Assembly (NCBI GenBank): GCA_900551435.1 | Contig: URVW01000001.1 | Span: 1-64,000, forward strand | Length of the DNA: 64,000 nt | Reading direction: 5' to 3' | Source of the DNA: an uncultured Faecalibacterium sp. | Lineage (GTDB): Bacteria > Bacillota > Clostridia > Oscillospirales > Ruminococcaceae | Shown: one piece after another, positions 53,906-62,378 of the stretch | How the letters are laid out: each line of letters starts with the position of its first letter | Position numbering within the stretch: the first letter of the stretch is position 1 | The notes under the pieces: model-generated | What the model was told of the DNA's origin: nothing | Databases searched by the model: none | The model's input: the letters and a program-made list of their open reading frames with translations, nothing else | Position numbers and translations under genes: made by a program

Positions 53906-53974
53906 GTGTGTCCGCTCTATAGGATCATCTCTACCCTGCTGGAAATTTTGAAATCATTGGTGCAGACGCCTAAC

Positions 53975-54019
53975 AAAAAAGAGAGTCGATTCCAAACCGA
54001 ATCAACTCTCTCTTTTTTA
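53975..54019. terminator. bidirectional terminator
   Basis: AAAAAAGAGAGT and GATTC pair with GAATC and ACTCTCTCTTTTTT around a short loop. It separates the core operon from the island. Confidence 0.85.
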
Positions 54020-54020
54020 T

Positions 54021-54078
54021 GCCGCCGACGGGGGTCGAACCCGTACTCTGTCTCCAGAAAGGGATTTTAAGTCCGCGC
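54021..54078 (-). other. 3' part of tRNA-Leu(TAA), probable attachment-site copy
   Basis: On the minus strand: anticodon loop CTTAAAA (54065-54071, anticodon TAA at 54067-54069), a long variable arm, T-arm ACGGG TTCGACC CCCGT, acceptor CGGCGGC and discriminator A. No CCA is encoded. The 5' half is missing to the right. This is the layout of a tRNA 3' end duplicated by integration, so an island probably begins here and runs right, past the window. Confidence 0.75.
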
Positions 54079-54489
54079 AGCAGCGCAAGATTCCAAAAAT
54101 CCAATTTCTCGTCGTTTGTACGTTGTATTTTTTACTCTGTGTGGGATTTTTGCCCAGTGAACGAGCGGGATTTCTCTGTTTTGTGTTCGTACATTGGTAT
54201 CATATCACAGTCGCAAAATTTCGTCAAACGATTATCTGTTGTTAAAGTGAACTTTTCAAACCCAAGGCAGTATCGCCCATCCCGGCGGTGCTGCTTTTTT
54301 AGTTTAACTTTTTAATATTTTCCGCCATATTATCAACATATAGTTGTTCTTTTTGAATTCAAAAGTTTACTTTTTATAGTTAAAAGCAGAATTTACATTT
54401 GAAATTAACAACGAAATGTGGTATAATAAAATCAAAGAAAGGCCGTATCAGGCCGTCATACTAACAGAAAACACAGGAGGAATTATACT
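54079..54489. other. island left end without a gene
   Basis: AT-rich and without a clear gene. It holds AAAGTGAACTTTT (54244-54256) and AAAAGTTTACTTTTT (54361-54375), related to a palindrome found elsewhere in the island, and the promoter at 54399-54427. Confidence 0.5.
54399..54427 (+). promoter_or_regulatory. promoter of the island helicase operon
   Basis: TTGAAA (54399-54404), 17 bases, TATAAT (54422-54427), extended TGG. Confidence 0.85.
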
Positions 54490-54702
54490 ATGAGCACAAA
54501 TGTACAAACACCCCGCGATATCATCGTTATCTACTCGCCACGCATGGCTGGATACCTGATGTTGAGGGGCTTTTATCTTGTCGGCGTCCAACCAAATCTC
54601 AAGCGACCGGGTAAAAACTGCTTCTCGTTCTTCGCTTCTCAGATGCTCAAGGAAGCCATGGAAGACTATCTGAACCACAAAGAAGAGCTGGAAAAGCTCT
54701 AA
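54490..54702 (+). CDS. small conserved island protein
   Basis: 70 residues; ATG 54490 behind AGGAGG. Sequence YLMLRGFYLVGVQPNLKRPG KN..FSFF looks like a DUF5659-type domain, small and found in Firmicute mobile elements. The helicase gene follows 15 bases after its stop. The function is unknown. Confidence 0.6.
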   Translation: MSTNVQTPRDIIVIYSPRMAGYLMLRGFYLVGVQPNLKRPGKNCFSFFASQMLKEAMEDYLNHKEELEKL

Positions 54703-54716
54703 TCGGAGGTGGACAG

Positions 54717-56336
54717 ATGAGTAATGAGACAATGACTGCCGCACTGGTTCCCGCTATGGCATCACAGGAAACCCAGCAACCCGCCGGGATGACCTATGTA
54801 TCTGATATCATTGGAGAAGCCTATAAGGGGTGGGAGAATGGTCGTGTGATATTTGACTGTGGTACGGGACGCGGCAAAAATGAATTTATCATCCGAAAGC
54901 TGGCAGACTATGCAATCGACCGAATGTCAGAAGGCGATACCAACCATAAAATCCTCTATCTCTGCCCGTTGAATGCGCTCTATGCTGATATGATGAACCG
55001 GCGGCGTGAAGCAGTTGTGGCGACATTTGGCGAAGAGATGGCCGATGAATGGGATGTGTATGAAGATGTTTTGGAGATTCAGACCTACCAGCACATCGAA
55101 ACTCTCCGCAGGAATAACCCGGCGGCATTGGAAAAGTATATGGCACAGTTCAAGGTGATTGTCGCTGATGAATGCCACTACTTCACTGATTTTTCGTCCT
55201 ACAACATCAATACCTGTCTATCGCTGGAAGTGTTGCAGAGTGCCGAAGCTGACCATGTAGTTATCTATATGAGCGCAACAGGCGAACAGACGTACAAACT
55301 GCTGGATGATGCTTCAAAGACGCCAGAAAACCGCATCTATAAGTTGGCGCAGGATTACAGACATATCAAGCAGAAATACTTCTATGCGAGAGAAAATCTG
55401 GTCATGATGCTAAAAAATCTCCCGCCCGATGAAAAAGCCGTTATCTTCGTATCGTCTGGGGAAGATTTGCTCAAGATGAAGAAGATATTCGGAGATGAAG
55501 CCGCGTATTACTGCTCCGAGAATAATCCAAGGTTCGGCAGTCAGTTCGACAGGCTGACCGACTGCATCGAAAACAGACAGCTCAAAAAGCGATTTCTGTT
55601 CACAACAAAGGCATTTGGTGTGGGTGTCGAAATCAAAGACCGCACAGTGAAGCACCTCTATATCGACCAATGGAAGCCGATTGATATCATCCAGTCCGTA
55701 GGTCGAAAGCGTCCACTTGATGCCGACGACACTTGTACTGTCTATTTCCGTGACTGGGATGCCGACTGGTATCACGGCGGATTGAAGAAGTTCAAGGCCA
55801 TCGTCGAAGAAGAGCTGAAGCCTGTGTTGGCCTATCTCGCAGGGCCAGAAACATTCGAGAAATACCGAAACAGTGGGACACCTGATAGCATCAACCAGAA
55901 AATCGAGAAGAGCAAAATCATGAAATTCGACAATGCAAAAGGCGAATACCGCGTGAATCCGCTTGGCGTCCGACAATTAAAACAAGAAATGGAGATGTTA
56001 GAACAAATGATGAACGCTGATGATAGCTACAAGAAATACTTTGCGAGCTATGTGCCAGAGCTGATAAAGGGCGTACAGCAATATCGAGTCGATGTGTTAG
56101 TAGACTGGATAAAAACGCATCTGAACCAGCCAATGCCAAAAGAAGAGATGTATGCAGATATCATGCTCTCGAAAGTATTCATAGAGTACAAAGGTCGTCC
56201 AATGGGACAAGAATTATTAAATCGTAAACTTCAAATCTATGGCGTCAAAATTATTAGTGTCAAAAATCGAAAACGTGGAAACGACTATCAGAAAACATTC
56301 TGGGAGTTAGTCCGAATTGACACGGGTTGCGTCTAA
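54717..56336 (+). CDS. SF2 DEAD/DEAH-type helicase-like protein
   Basis: 539 residues; ATG 54717 behind GGAGG. Motif I is CGTGRGKNEF (GKN instead of GKT), motif II VADECHYF (DECH), motif III SAT, motif VI QSVGRKRP. The C-terminal 160 residues are unrecognised. The family unwinds nucleic acids with ATP. Its place before the hairpin array and the radical SAM gene may be meaningful. The substrate is not known. Confidence 0.82.
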   Translation: MSNETMTAALVPAMASQETQQPAGMTYVSDIIGEAYKGWENGRVIFDCGTGRGKNEFIIRKLADYAIDRMSEGDTNHKILYLCPLNALYADMMNRRREAVVATFGEEMADEWDVYEDVLEIQTYQHIETLRRNNPAALEKYMAQFKVIVADECHYFTDFSSYNINTCLSLEVLQSAEADHVVIYMSATGEQTYKLLDDASKTPENRIYKLAQDYRHIKQKYFYARENLVMMLKNLPPDEKAVIFVSSGEDLLKMKKIFGDEAAYYCSENNPRFGSQFDRLTDCIENRQLKKRFLFTTKAFGVGVEIKDRTVKHLYIDQWKPIDIIQSVGRKRPLDADDTCTVYFRDWDADWYHGGLKKFKAIVEEELKPVLAYLAGPETFEKYRNSGTPDSINQKIEKSKIMKFDNAKGEYRVNPLGVRQLKQEMEMLEQMMNADDSYKKYFASYVPELIKGVQQYRVDVLVDWIKTHLNQPMPKEEMYADIMLSKVFIEYKGRPMGQELLNRKLQIYGVKIISVKNRKRGNDYQKTFWELVRIDTGCV

Positions 56337-57000
56337 AATTGTACTCACTTATATATAGAATTGGTACAAAAATAGACGCAAATATTCTCGTACGAATGAC
56401 ACCATAGAGAAACAAGAACAGAAAAAATCCATTCTCGACACCGATCATTTGTGAATACTTTGATATCGAGTCTACGAGATATTAAAGCATTTACAAAAAA
56501 ACAGGAAAGATAAAGAGGGGGTGGGAGAAAAAGGAGACCCACCATGGATTCTATCAGAGCGAACCTGTTGAAGAATTGACGTAAAGCAGTTAAAAAGTGA
56601 TTGATTCTGTATTGGTCACGCAAAAATGTGCAAAAGTAGGGGGATTATCGCACAGACAAGAAAAGCACGATGATTCGTCGATTCTCAGCTTGTTGCGAAA
56701 ATGCGATACTGTGTCGATTACTGATATTTTAGTAAGCGTCTGCCCGGCGGATGGCGTCACAAACCGTTGCCCCCATCTAGATTGACACGATTAAAAAGTG
56801 CACTTCAATCAAAATGTAACGTGCTATCGTCGACTGATATAAGGCCGTCTACACCGTGGACACCGTTTCGTGGCACAATTTTCAGCCGCCAAGTTTACAT
56901 ACGGATATTTCCGCAACTATTTTCGTGGGTGGATTTTTACGCCGTCCAAGAGGGAGTTGGGCAGAGCGACACCCATGCAACATATAACAGAATGATATAG
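56337..57000. other. gene-free stretch upstream of the hairpin array
   Basis: No gene can be supported. It contains AAAAGTGCACTT (56794-56805) and a GCAC/GTGC pairing at about 56801-56825. It may be the 5' part of the transcript that includes the hairpin array. Confidence 0.4.
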
Positions 57001-57600
57001 GTTCAAAGTTTCAACCCTCAAATTGAGGGTCGGTGAACCGTTACCATAATGGTTACCGTTGGAAAAGCTCAGTAATCAAAATGAGTACTGAGGTCGATAG
57101 TTCAGCAATGATACGACAAACGAACATTAGTCAAATTGGGAAAAACTCAGTGGTCAAAATAAGTACGGTTGAAAAAGCTCGACCGTTGTTTTGACGGGTC
57201 AGGTCACCACTCAAAATGATGTCTCCTTTGTAATCGACAGATTTCCATGACGCCACGCAAACCATAACATACAACTTCGCGTTCTACCGTTCTTTTACCC
57301 TCAACTTGGCTCATTTTGAGCTGAGTTGAAAGTGGGTCAAGACGGTCTGCGTTGCGTGTGGTTTCCGACCTCAAGTGTCAAATTGACATTCGAGCTCAAA
57401 GGGTCAAACCCGGCGGCTTGCCGACCTAAGTCCTCATTTTGAGGACACAGCTCAACGGGTCACAGCGGAATTTTCGGCACTGATAGAATCGCCATATGCA
57501 ATCCGTACCAAACGGTACGCACCTACAACGGCCTAAGTTCGGATGATGTCGGTCAAACTGACTCCATCAAGAAGGGGGTCCCCAATTTTGGGGGAGATGT
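57001..57600 (+). ncRNA. array of short hairpins with TCA-NNN-TGA cores
   Basis: Over about 600 bases there are many short stems with a constant centre and changing arms: 57014-57030 (ACCCTCA AAT TGAGGGT), 57068-57092 (CTCAGTA around TCA AAA TGA), a weaker copy at 57146-57170, 57211-57219, 57301-57329 (GCTCA TTT TGAGC within TCAACT/AGTTGA), 57376-57388 (TGTCA AAT TGACA), 57401-57411 (GGGT CAA ACCC), 57430-57446 (GTCCTCA TTT TGAGGAC), 57545-57568 (GATG...GTCA AAC TGAC...CATC) and 57580-57593 (CCCCAA/TTGGGG). The arms vary but still pair, which suggests RNA structure. A long-range pair (57251-57258 with 57352-57361) is possible. No protein fits the region. It may be a large structured RNA or a binding-site array; I cannot assign a class. 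Confidence 0.5.
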
Positions 57601-57789
57601 AGACGGTGCTCAAAAATGTTCTCCGTGCCCACAAATGGGTATGTCGAAAACTTCGCAGACCCCCACGTTCTACAAAACCGAGTACATTCTCCCACAAGTG
57701 GTCGAATTTCATAATCAAGCCACCATTCCGCCGGGATGCTCTTCCTGCCGGGATTCCATATAAAAACCAACGTATAAAAGAGAAATGCA

Positions 57790-59030
57790 ATGACAAAAAC
57801 AAACAACATTAAGCTACACATCCACCGCCTGTCCTTCGAGATGACCCGCCAGTGCAATCTTGCCTGTGCCCACTGTGCGCGTGGTGAAGCCCAGAACGCC
57901 GTTATCAAGCGGGAATACATCGACCGTGTCCTTGACCAAATCGACTATGTGCATCACCTGACACTGACCGGCGGCGAACCTTCCCTGCATCCAGACCTGA
58001 TAGAATATGTTGTAGATGGTATCATCAAGCGCGGGATTCGTGTTCGCTTCTTCGATATAACCATCAACGGAACCGTTTGTGACATGCGTATCGCGGCGGC
58101 ACTGGATAAAATCGCTGACTGGTGCGGACGCTGGCAAGTATATGTAGACCACTTGGAGATTGATGGAGTCCCCGACAAGAGCGATGGCGTGGCAAGTCTG
58201 AGAATCAGCAACGACATATTCCACCGCGCGTTCGACCTCTGCAAGCCGGAAGAGACGTTGGAATTTTACCAGAAAGCATGTAAGTCTGACCGTGTTATCT
58301 TCTCCATGAATGACTTAGGGTCGAAAAAATCAAAGGACGACGAAACCTTTGCCCTTCGCAAGACTGGACGGGGAGCCATCTGACCGAAGAACAACTTAAG
58401 CAGACGGGTGCTTCGCTTTGGTCAATAAGCTGTCCCTATCGCCGCTTTGATGTAATGCAGGAAGGTGTAATGGCCGCACAACATTATCGCCCGGACGGAA
58501 CCAAGGAACTGGACCCACCGCACACAAAATGGATTGATATAAGCATCGACATCACAACAGACGGAAAGTTTCTGAAATCGAGCTTCTGCTCCTATGAAGA
58601 AACCGATGCGCTGGCAAAGGATAGTATCATGGTATACAGTCTGTATGAGTGTATACGCCGATGGAATGCCCGGTATCCGCTCTATGAGGAAGAATCAAAG
58701 GAACTGTATCGTGTTCCCATGACCTATGTTGCAAACGGGATGGTAGATAATGCGGGCGTGATTGCCGCCAAGCAAATGACCTTCGGCCTGATTGAAATGC
58801 GCCAACAGATACAGAAAACTGCACCCCAACTCCCCTTCTCTGTGATAGCAGATGCGACCTATGAACCATACAAGAAGGCCATCACCGGCCAGCCAGAGGA
58901 TGAAGTGTGGAAGAGCAAGCGGGAAGCACAAAGAAAGTTGGATAGTGCACTCTTGGCGACTGCATTCATACCCAAGCCAAAAGAGCCGCGTACCTATGAC
59001 GAGATGATGGATTACTTGGAAAAATATTAA
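57790..59030 (+). pseudogene. radical SAM enzyme, frameshifted
   Basis: ATG 57790. The first part has the radical SAM cluster motif TRQCNLACAHCARGE (CxxxCxxC) and TLTGGEPSLHPD, then breaks at 58383. A second frame continues from the same point: SHLTEEQLKQTG ... CPYRRFDVMQEGVMA, to 59030. One extra G in the GGGG run at 58370-58373 joins them as RKTGRGSHLTEEQ, giving 413 residues. The enzymes use S-adenosylmethionine and a 4Fe-4S cluster for radical chemistry on peptides, nucleotides or small molecules. The substrate is unknown. The gene lies directly after the hairpin array. It is either decayed or has a missed base. Confidence 0.75.
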
Positions 59031-59040
59031 AAGTGCACTT
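59029..59040. promoter_or_regulatory. AAAAGTGCACTT palindrome
   Basis: One of several near-identical short palindromes in the island (others at 54244, 54361, 56794 and 62369). It starts at the stop of the radical SAM frame. Possibly an operator for an island regulator. Confidence 0.4.
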
Positions 59041-59070
59041 ATAACCCGGCGGAACAGAACAGCATAGTAT

Positions 59071-59111
59071 AAAAACAGCCCTGCTACTCTTGATTGAGCG
59101 GCGGGGCTGTT
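59071..59111. terminator. hairpin after the radical SAM gene
   Basis: AACAGCCC/GGGCTGTT arms around a long loop; no long T-run. A weak terminator or boundary hairpin. Confidence 0.5.
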
Positions 59112-59267
59112 GCATTGAGGTGGTGCTTGTGCTTCTCTGCAACTTATCACTATGGGGCCTAGGGTCTGTTTCCTACGCCCCCAAATGCGAACGCATTGCT
59201 TGAAGCGACGTTGGGGTTGGTTATTAAATTAGGGCGGTTTTGCGTCATGCCCCGGGACGGTGAAGCA

Positions 59268-59453
59268 TCAAGGTTCTTCGATTTCGACTCGAATAACGGT
59301 CTGATTTTCGCCATAGTTTAATTTCATAGCGTATAAAGTTAAATCACGGAACTCTTCTGCCTCTTTTTTCGTAGCAAAGTCATTCTCTGTCAAAATTTTT
59401 GGTTCGTCTCCAAAACAGCTAATGGTTTTTACTACGAATTTATTTTCAGCCAT
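59268..59453 (-). CDS. small island protein, paralogue 1
   Basis: 61 residues; start ATG at 59453 with GGAGGTAGATTT before it. Sequence MAENKFVVKT ... KKEAEEFRDLTLYAMKLNYG ENQT is similar to the protein at 60946-61128 (MAENK..., KEEAEEFK, GENQT), and both genes share an identical ribosome-binding region. Function unknown. Confidence 0.65.
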   Translation of the reverse strand: MAENKFVVKTISCFGDEPKILTENDFATKKEAEEFRDLTLYAMKLNYGENQTVIRVEIEEP

Positions 59454-59482
59454 AAATCTACCTCCTATGCTGGAATGGAAGG

Positions 59483-59749
59483 TCAATCCTCCCACGGCTC
59501 TTTCTTTTTCTTCGGAATTGGAATGTTGTATTTTTTAGCGTTTTCTTCAAAAGCTCTATGCCGTTCGGCTTGCTGATCACGTTCTAGTTTTTGCCGGTGA
59601 GCGCTTGCTTTTTCCTCTTGAAGCTCATTGAATTTGGCGGCTTTGTATTCACGATATTCCCACCAAGGCATCCAATCAGGGTAGAGCCATTCCGGATATA
59701 ACTGCTTAATTTGTGGCGTATTGGTTCCGGTGTAGTGCTTGTTAGCCAT
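59483..59749 (-). CDS. small basic island protein, paralogue A
   Basis: 88 residues; start 59749 behind AGGAGGGG. Sequence has WLYPDWMPWWEYREYKAAKF, then RHRAFEENAKKYNIPIPKKK KEP. It is clearly related to the protein at 59807-60031 (GWMPAQQYREYQKK, RHNAFVKNAKKQGIQ, KKKK). The two are adjacent, so this is a tandem duplication. Function unknown. Confidence 0.65.
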   Translation of the reverse strand: MANKHYTGTNTPQIKQLYPEWLYPDWMPWWEYREYKAAKFNELQEEKASAHRQKLERDQQAERHRAFEENAKKYNIPIPKKKKEPWED

Positions 59750-59806
59750 GTTGCCCCTCCTGCGCCCTTGAACAATAGAGCCTTTTCGAAAAGATATTTT
59801 ATGTGA

Positions 59807-60031
59807 TTACTTTTTCTTTTTAGAAACTTGGATGCCCTGTTTTTTGGCATTTTTGACAAAGGCATTGTGGCGTTCTTCTTTCCGGTCGGCTTCGTCACGT
59901 TCTGCACACGCAGTCTCTACACGCTTTTTCTGGTATTCACGGTACTGTTGCGCGGGCATCCAGCCGGGGTTTCGCCAAAGATGCTTATTAACTGGCGGCG
60001 TTTCCGATGGCGGATATTTCTTGCTTTCCAT
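59807..60031 (-). CDS. small basic island protein, paralogue B
   Basis: 74 residues; start 60031. Shares the PGWMP..YREY and RHNAFVKNAKK...KKKK pattern with paralogue A. The lysine-rich end suggests nucleic-acid binding, but this is inferred. Confidence 0.65.
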   Translation of the reverse strand: MESKKYPPSETPPVNKHLWRNPGWMPAQQYREYQKKRVETACAERDEADRKEERHNAFVKNAKKQGIQVSKKKK

Positions 60032-60047
60032 GATATGAATCCGTCCC

Positions 60048-60446
60048 TCACCGCAGCTTTCTCATCCATTCTCTTGAAGTCTGATTCTGCCGCTCATAGA
60101 ATGTAACACCTGTCACATCGTTTACGACCACATCATCATATGGAATGCCCTTTTCATTCAGATGAGCGATGAACCAACGCTTTTTGCAATAGCAATATGG
60201 GATTTTATAGGGATTTCCATAAGCGCTCGCAGGTTTATCGCAAGCGTTGTATGTTTTACCACAAATATCCCACCATTCTCTACGAACACGCTCGCGCATT
60301 TTGAGCACATCAGGTGTACCGTGATATCCATGTGCTTCACCGAACTCATAATCAGCTTTCTTTCGGCTCGCGCTCTGCCCAGCACTCACAGCACCAGATG
60401 CACCCAGCCCAAGCAACCCTAAAACGAACGATACAGCTCCACTCAT
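60048..60446 (-). CDS. small island protein with a hydrophobic start
   Basis: 132 residues; start 60446 behind AGGAGG. A Gly/Ala-rich hydrophobic segment (about 3-22) is followed by a polar cysteine-containing region (CGKTYNACD, YCYCKKRW) and ends basic. It may be membrane-anchored. Not recognised. Confidence 0.6.
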   Translation of the reverse strand: MSGAVSFVLGLLGLGASGAVSAGQSASRKKADYEFGEAHGYHGTPDVLKMRERVRREWWDICGKTYNACDKPASAYGNPYKIPYCYCKKRWFIAHLNEKGIPYDDVVVNDVTGVTFYERQNQTSREWMRKLR

Positions 60447-60550
60447 AGTGTTTTCCTCCTGATGATATGTATTTTGAAAAAAATGGATTGTACTAATGTC
60501 TAACAAATTCTCTGATTTTCTGTTCTGAAGTTACCACTCTTTTATCAAAA

Positions 60551-60609
60551 TGTCAAGTAATAGAGCCCAAATGATAAAGACTAGCCCAGAAAGGCGGTTA
60601 TACTTGACA
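60551..60609. promoter_or_regulatory. inverted TGTCAAGTA operators ahead of an HTH gene
   Basis: TGTCAAGTAA (60551-60560) and its inverted form TACTTGACA (60601-60609) lie in the region between divergent genes. TTGACA within each could also be a -35. They fit self-regulation by the HTH protein at 60627. Confidence 0.6.
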
Positions 60610-60626
60610 TAAAAGGGGGCGGTAAT

Positions 60627-60908
60627 ATGACAGCAGACCGTATCAAAGCTTTGCGAGAAGCTCGTGGATGGACACAGGCCGAACTTGCACGCAGAATGAA
60701 TATGACACGAAACGGCATCAACTCATGGGAACAGGGGCTTTCTATGCCGTCGCCGCCCAGTCTGGTTGACCTTGCACGGTTGTTTTCCGTATCGACGGAC
60801 TACCTGCTTGGCGTAGAAAATTACAGCGCCGTCAATGTGACCGGTCTGAACGAGGAAGATGTTGCACTTCTGGCTCAGTTGGCCGATAGATTGAGAGAAA
60901 ATCACTGA
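60627..60908 (+). CDS. XRE-family HTH regulator
   Basis: 93 residues; ATG 60627. An XRE helix-turn-helix has RIKALREARGWTQAELARRM NMTRNGINSWEQG, with a short leucine-rich tail. Such proteins usually repress phage or element genes and themselves. It is divergent from the small minus-strand genes. Confidence 0.88.
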   Translation: MTADRIKALREARGWTQAELARRMNMTRNGINSWEQGLSMPSPPSLVDLARLFSVSTDYLLGVENYSAVNVTGLNEEDVALLAQLADRLRENH

Positions 60909-60945
60909 ACTTTCAAATCATAACAGGGTATCCGGACATGCTGAG

Positions 60946-61128
60946 TTAAAGCTCAAAAATCTCGGTCGTGATTCTGGTTTGGTTTTCACCCAAAAGTTTA
61001 CCATAAGCACGGTCAGAAATCCGTTTGAACTCTTCAGCTTCTTCTTTTGATGCTAAATAATCTTGCCCGATAACAGAATCTCCATTATCATGGTCGATAA
61101 TTTGCACCAAAATTTTATTTTCGGCCAT
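60946..61128 (-). CDS. small island protein, paralogue 2
   Basis: 60 residues; start 61128 behind GGAGGTAGATTT. Similar to the protein at 59268-59453, with the same start and GENQT motif. Function unknown. Confidence 0.65.
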   Translation of the reverse strand: MAENKILVQIIDHDNGDSVIGQDYLASKEEAEEFKRISDRAYGKLLGENQTRITTEIFEL

Positions 61129-61142
61129 AAATCTACCTCCTA

Positions 61143-61304
61143 TTAACCAAACAGTGCACAAAGGATGTTGGCCAGTACATAAAGTCCCAGCCCACCAGCA
61201 ATCAGAAGGCAGAATGCTTCACCAGAGCCTTTTCCACCTCCGTTGCTCATCATGTTGTACATCATATAATGGTCAAACCAATCGTGTCCACATTTACGAC
61301 TCAT
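61143..61304 (-). CDS. 53-residue membrane peptide
   Basis: Start 61304 behind AGGAGGAG; the longer frame begins upstream of the ribosome-binding site. One hydrophobic helix at the C-terminus (GEAFCLLIAGGLGLYVLANI LC) follows a Gly/His/Asn-rich start. Function unknown. Confidence 0.6.
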   Translation of the reverse strand: MSRKCGHDWFDHYMMYNMMSNGGGKGSGEAFCLLIAGGLGLYVLANILCALFG

Positions 61305-61395
61305 AAGAACTCCTCCTGTCTTATCGTGTGTTTCTTTGGACTGACTGAAGAATATCACACTTAAGGTCCAACTAATCGGATTTACAAGTGAATTT

Positions 61396-61974
61396 TTAAG
61401 AATTTTCCGCTTTTTGTGCTGACAAATACTCCCGAATCATCCGTTCCAGTGTCGGGCGGGTGACGTGCAGAGCTTCGGCCAGCTGACCTTTATTCAGTTC
61501 CCGGCGGGTGTACCGGGCATACAGCACAGCAAAGTTATCGGGCAGGGCAACCTTCTTGCGCCCCTTATAGACCCCGTTCCGCTTGGCGATGGCGATTCCT
61601 TCCCGCTGACGGTCCAACAGATTTTGTCGCTCGAACTCATTGATGGCTGCAATCATGGTCAGCATCAGTTTTCCGGTAGGGGTTCCGGTATCAAGGTTCT
61701 CTTTATTGCTGACCAGATGTACGCCCTTGGCCTGTAACCGCTCCACGATTTCGAGCAAGTCTTTCGTGCTGCGGGCCAGACGGCTGAAGTCATGGATATA
61801 GACGGTATCGCCCTCACGCACATAGTCGAGCATGGCTTGGAGCTGGGGCCTGTCCATACTCTTGCCGCTGATTTTTTCGGTGAACCACTTTTCGATGTTG
61901 TGCTTCTTGAGCGCTTCGATTTGGCGGGCTTCGTTCTGCTCTTCGGTGCTGACGCGGACATATGCGACCTTCAT
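61396..61974 (-). CDS. serine resolvase/invertase (small serine recombinase)
   Basis: 192 residues; start 61974. MKVAYVRVSTEEQ (catalytic Ser9), YIHDFSRLARSTKDLLEIV, GKLMLTMIAAINEFERQ and a C-terminal HTH (NKGQLAEALHVTRPTLERMI) are the resolvase signature. It cuts and joins DNA at res-like sites, perhaps to resolve element dimers or control an inversion. No paired res sites were recognised. Confidence 0.92.
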   Translation of the reverse strand: MKVAYVRVSTEEQNEARQIEALKKHNIEKWFTEKISGKSMDRPQLQAMLDYVREGDTVYIHDFSRLARSTKDLLEIVERLQAKGVHLVSNKENLDTGTPTGKLMLTMIAAINEFERQNLLDRQREGIAIAKRNGVYKGRKKVALPDNFAVLYARYTRRELNKGQLAEALHVTRPTLERMIREYLSAQKAENS

Positions 61975-62097
61975 AAGATGTACCTCACTGATAAAATAGG
62001 GTCAGAGATGAGAGAAATCTTTGAAAAGAAAGCCAAAACCGACCCTAAATTGCAACGGACAGGATAAAATCGGGATGATAGATAGAGTACACTCTAA

Positions 62098-62307
62098 TTA
62101 ACACGCGGTATCTGCCAGCCCCAACAGGTAATCGACGGACACTTGATAGAACCGTGCCAGATGCACAAGTCGGGGAATCTCTGGAAGCTTGTCGTGTTCC
62201 CAAGCGTAAACTGCCCGCCGGGAGACGCCCATTTCTCTGGCGATATCGCTTTTGGTGTAGCCCTGCAATATGCGAAGTTTCCTCAAGCGGTCAGAAGTAA
62301 CGTTCAT
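62098..62307 (-). CDS. XRE-family HTH repressor
   Basis: 69 residues; start 62307. LRKLRILQGYTKSDIAREMG VSRRAVYAWEHDK is an XRE helix-turn-helix. It likely represses island genes. A related palindrome (AAGTGTACTTTT, 62369-62380) lies upstream. Confidence 0.88.
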   Translation of the reverse strand: MNVTSDRLRKLRILQGYTKSDIAREMGVSRRAVYAWEHDKLPEIPRLVHLARFYQVSVDYLLGLADTAC

Positions 62308-62378
62308 GTGGTTTTCTCCTTTGATAAATCTGCGCTGCTCTCACTCACGCGGCTTTCTCTGTTTTTACAAGTGTACTT

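Noticed and set aside
56767..57000. Plus-strand frame of 77 codons upstream of the hairpin array
   Set aside because: No recognisable sequence, no ribosome-binding site and unusual codon use; probably chance.
57001..57600. CRISPR array
   Set aside because: The repeats are not identical and spacing is irregular; each unit is a hairpin with different arms and no cas genes are near.
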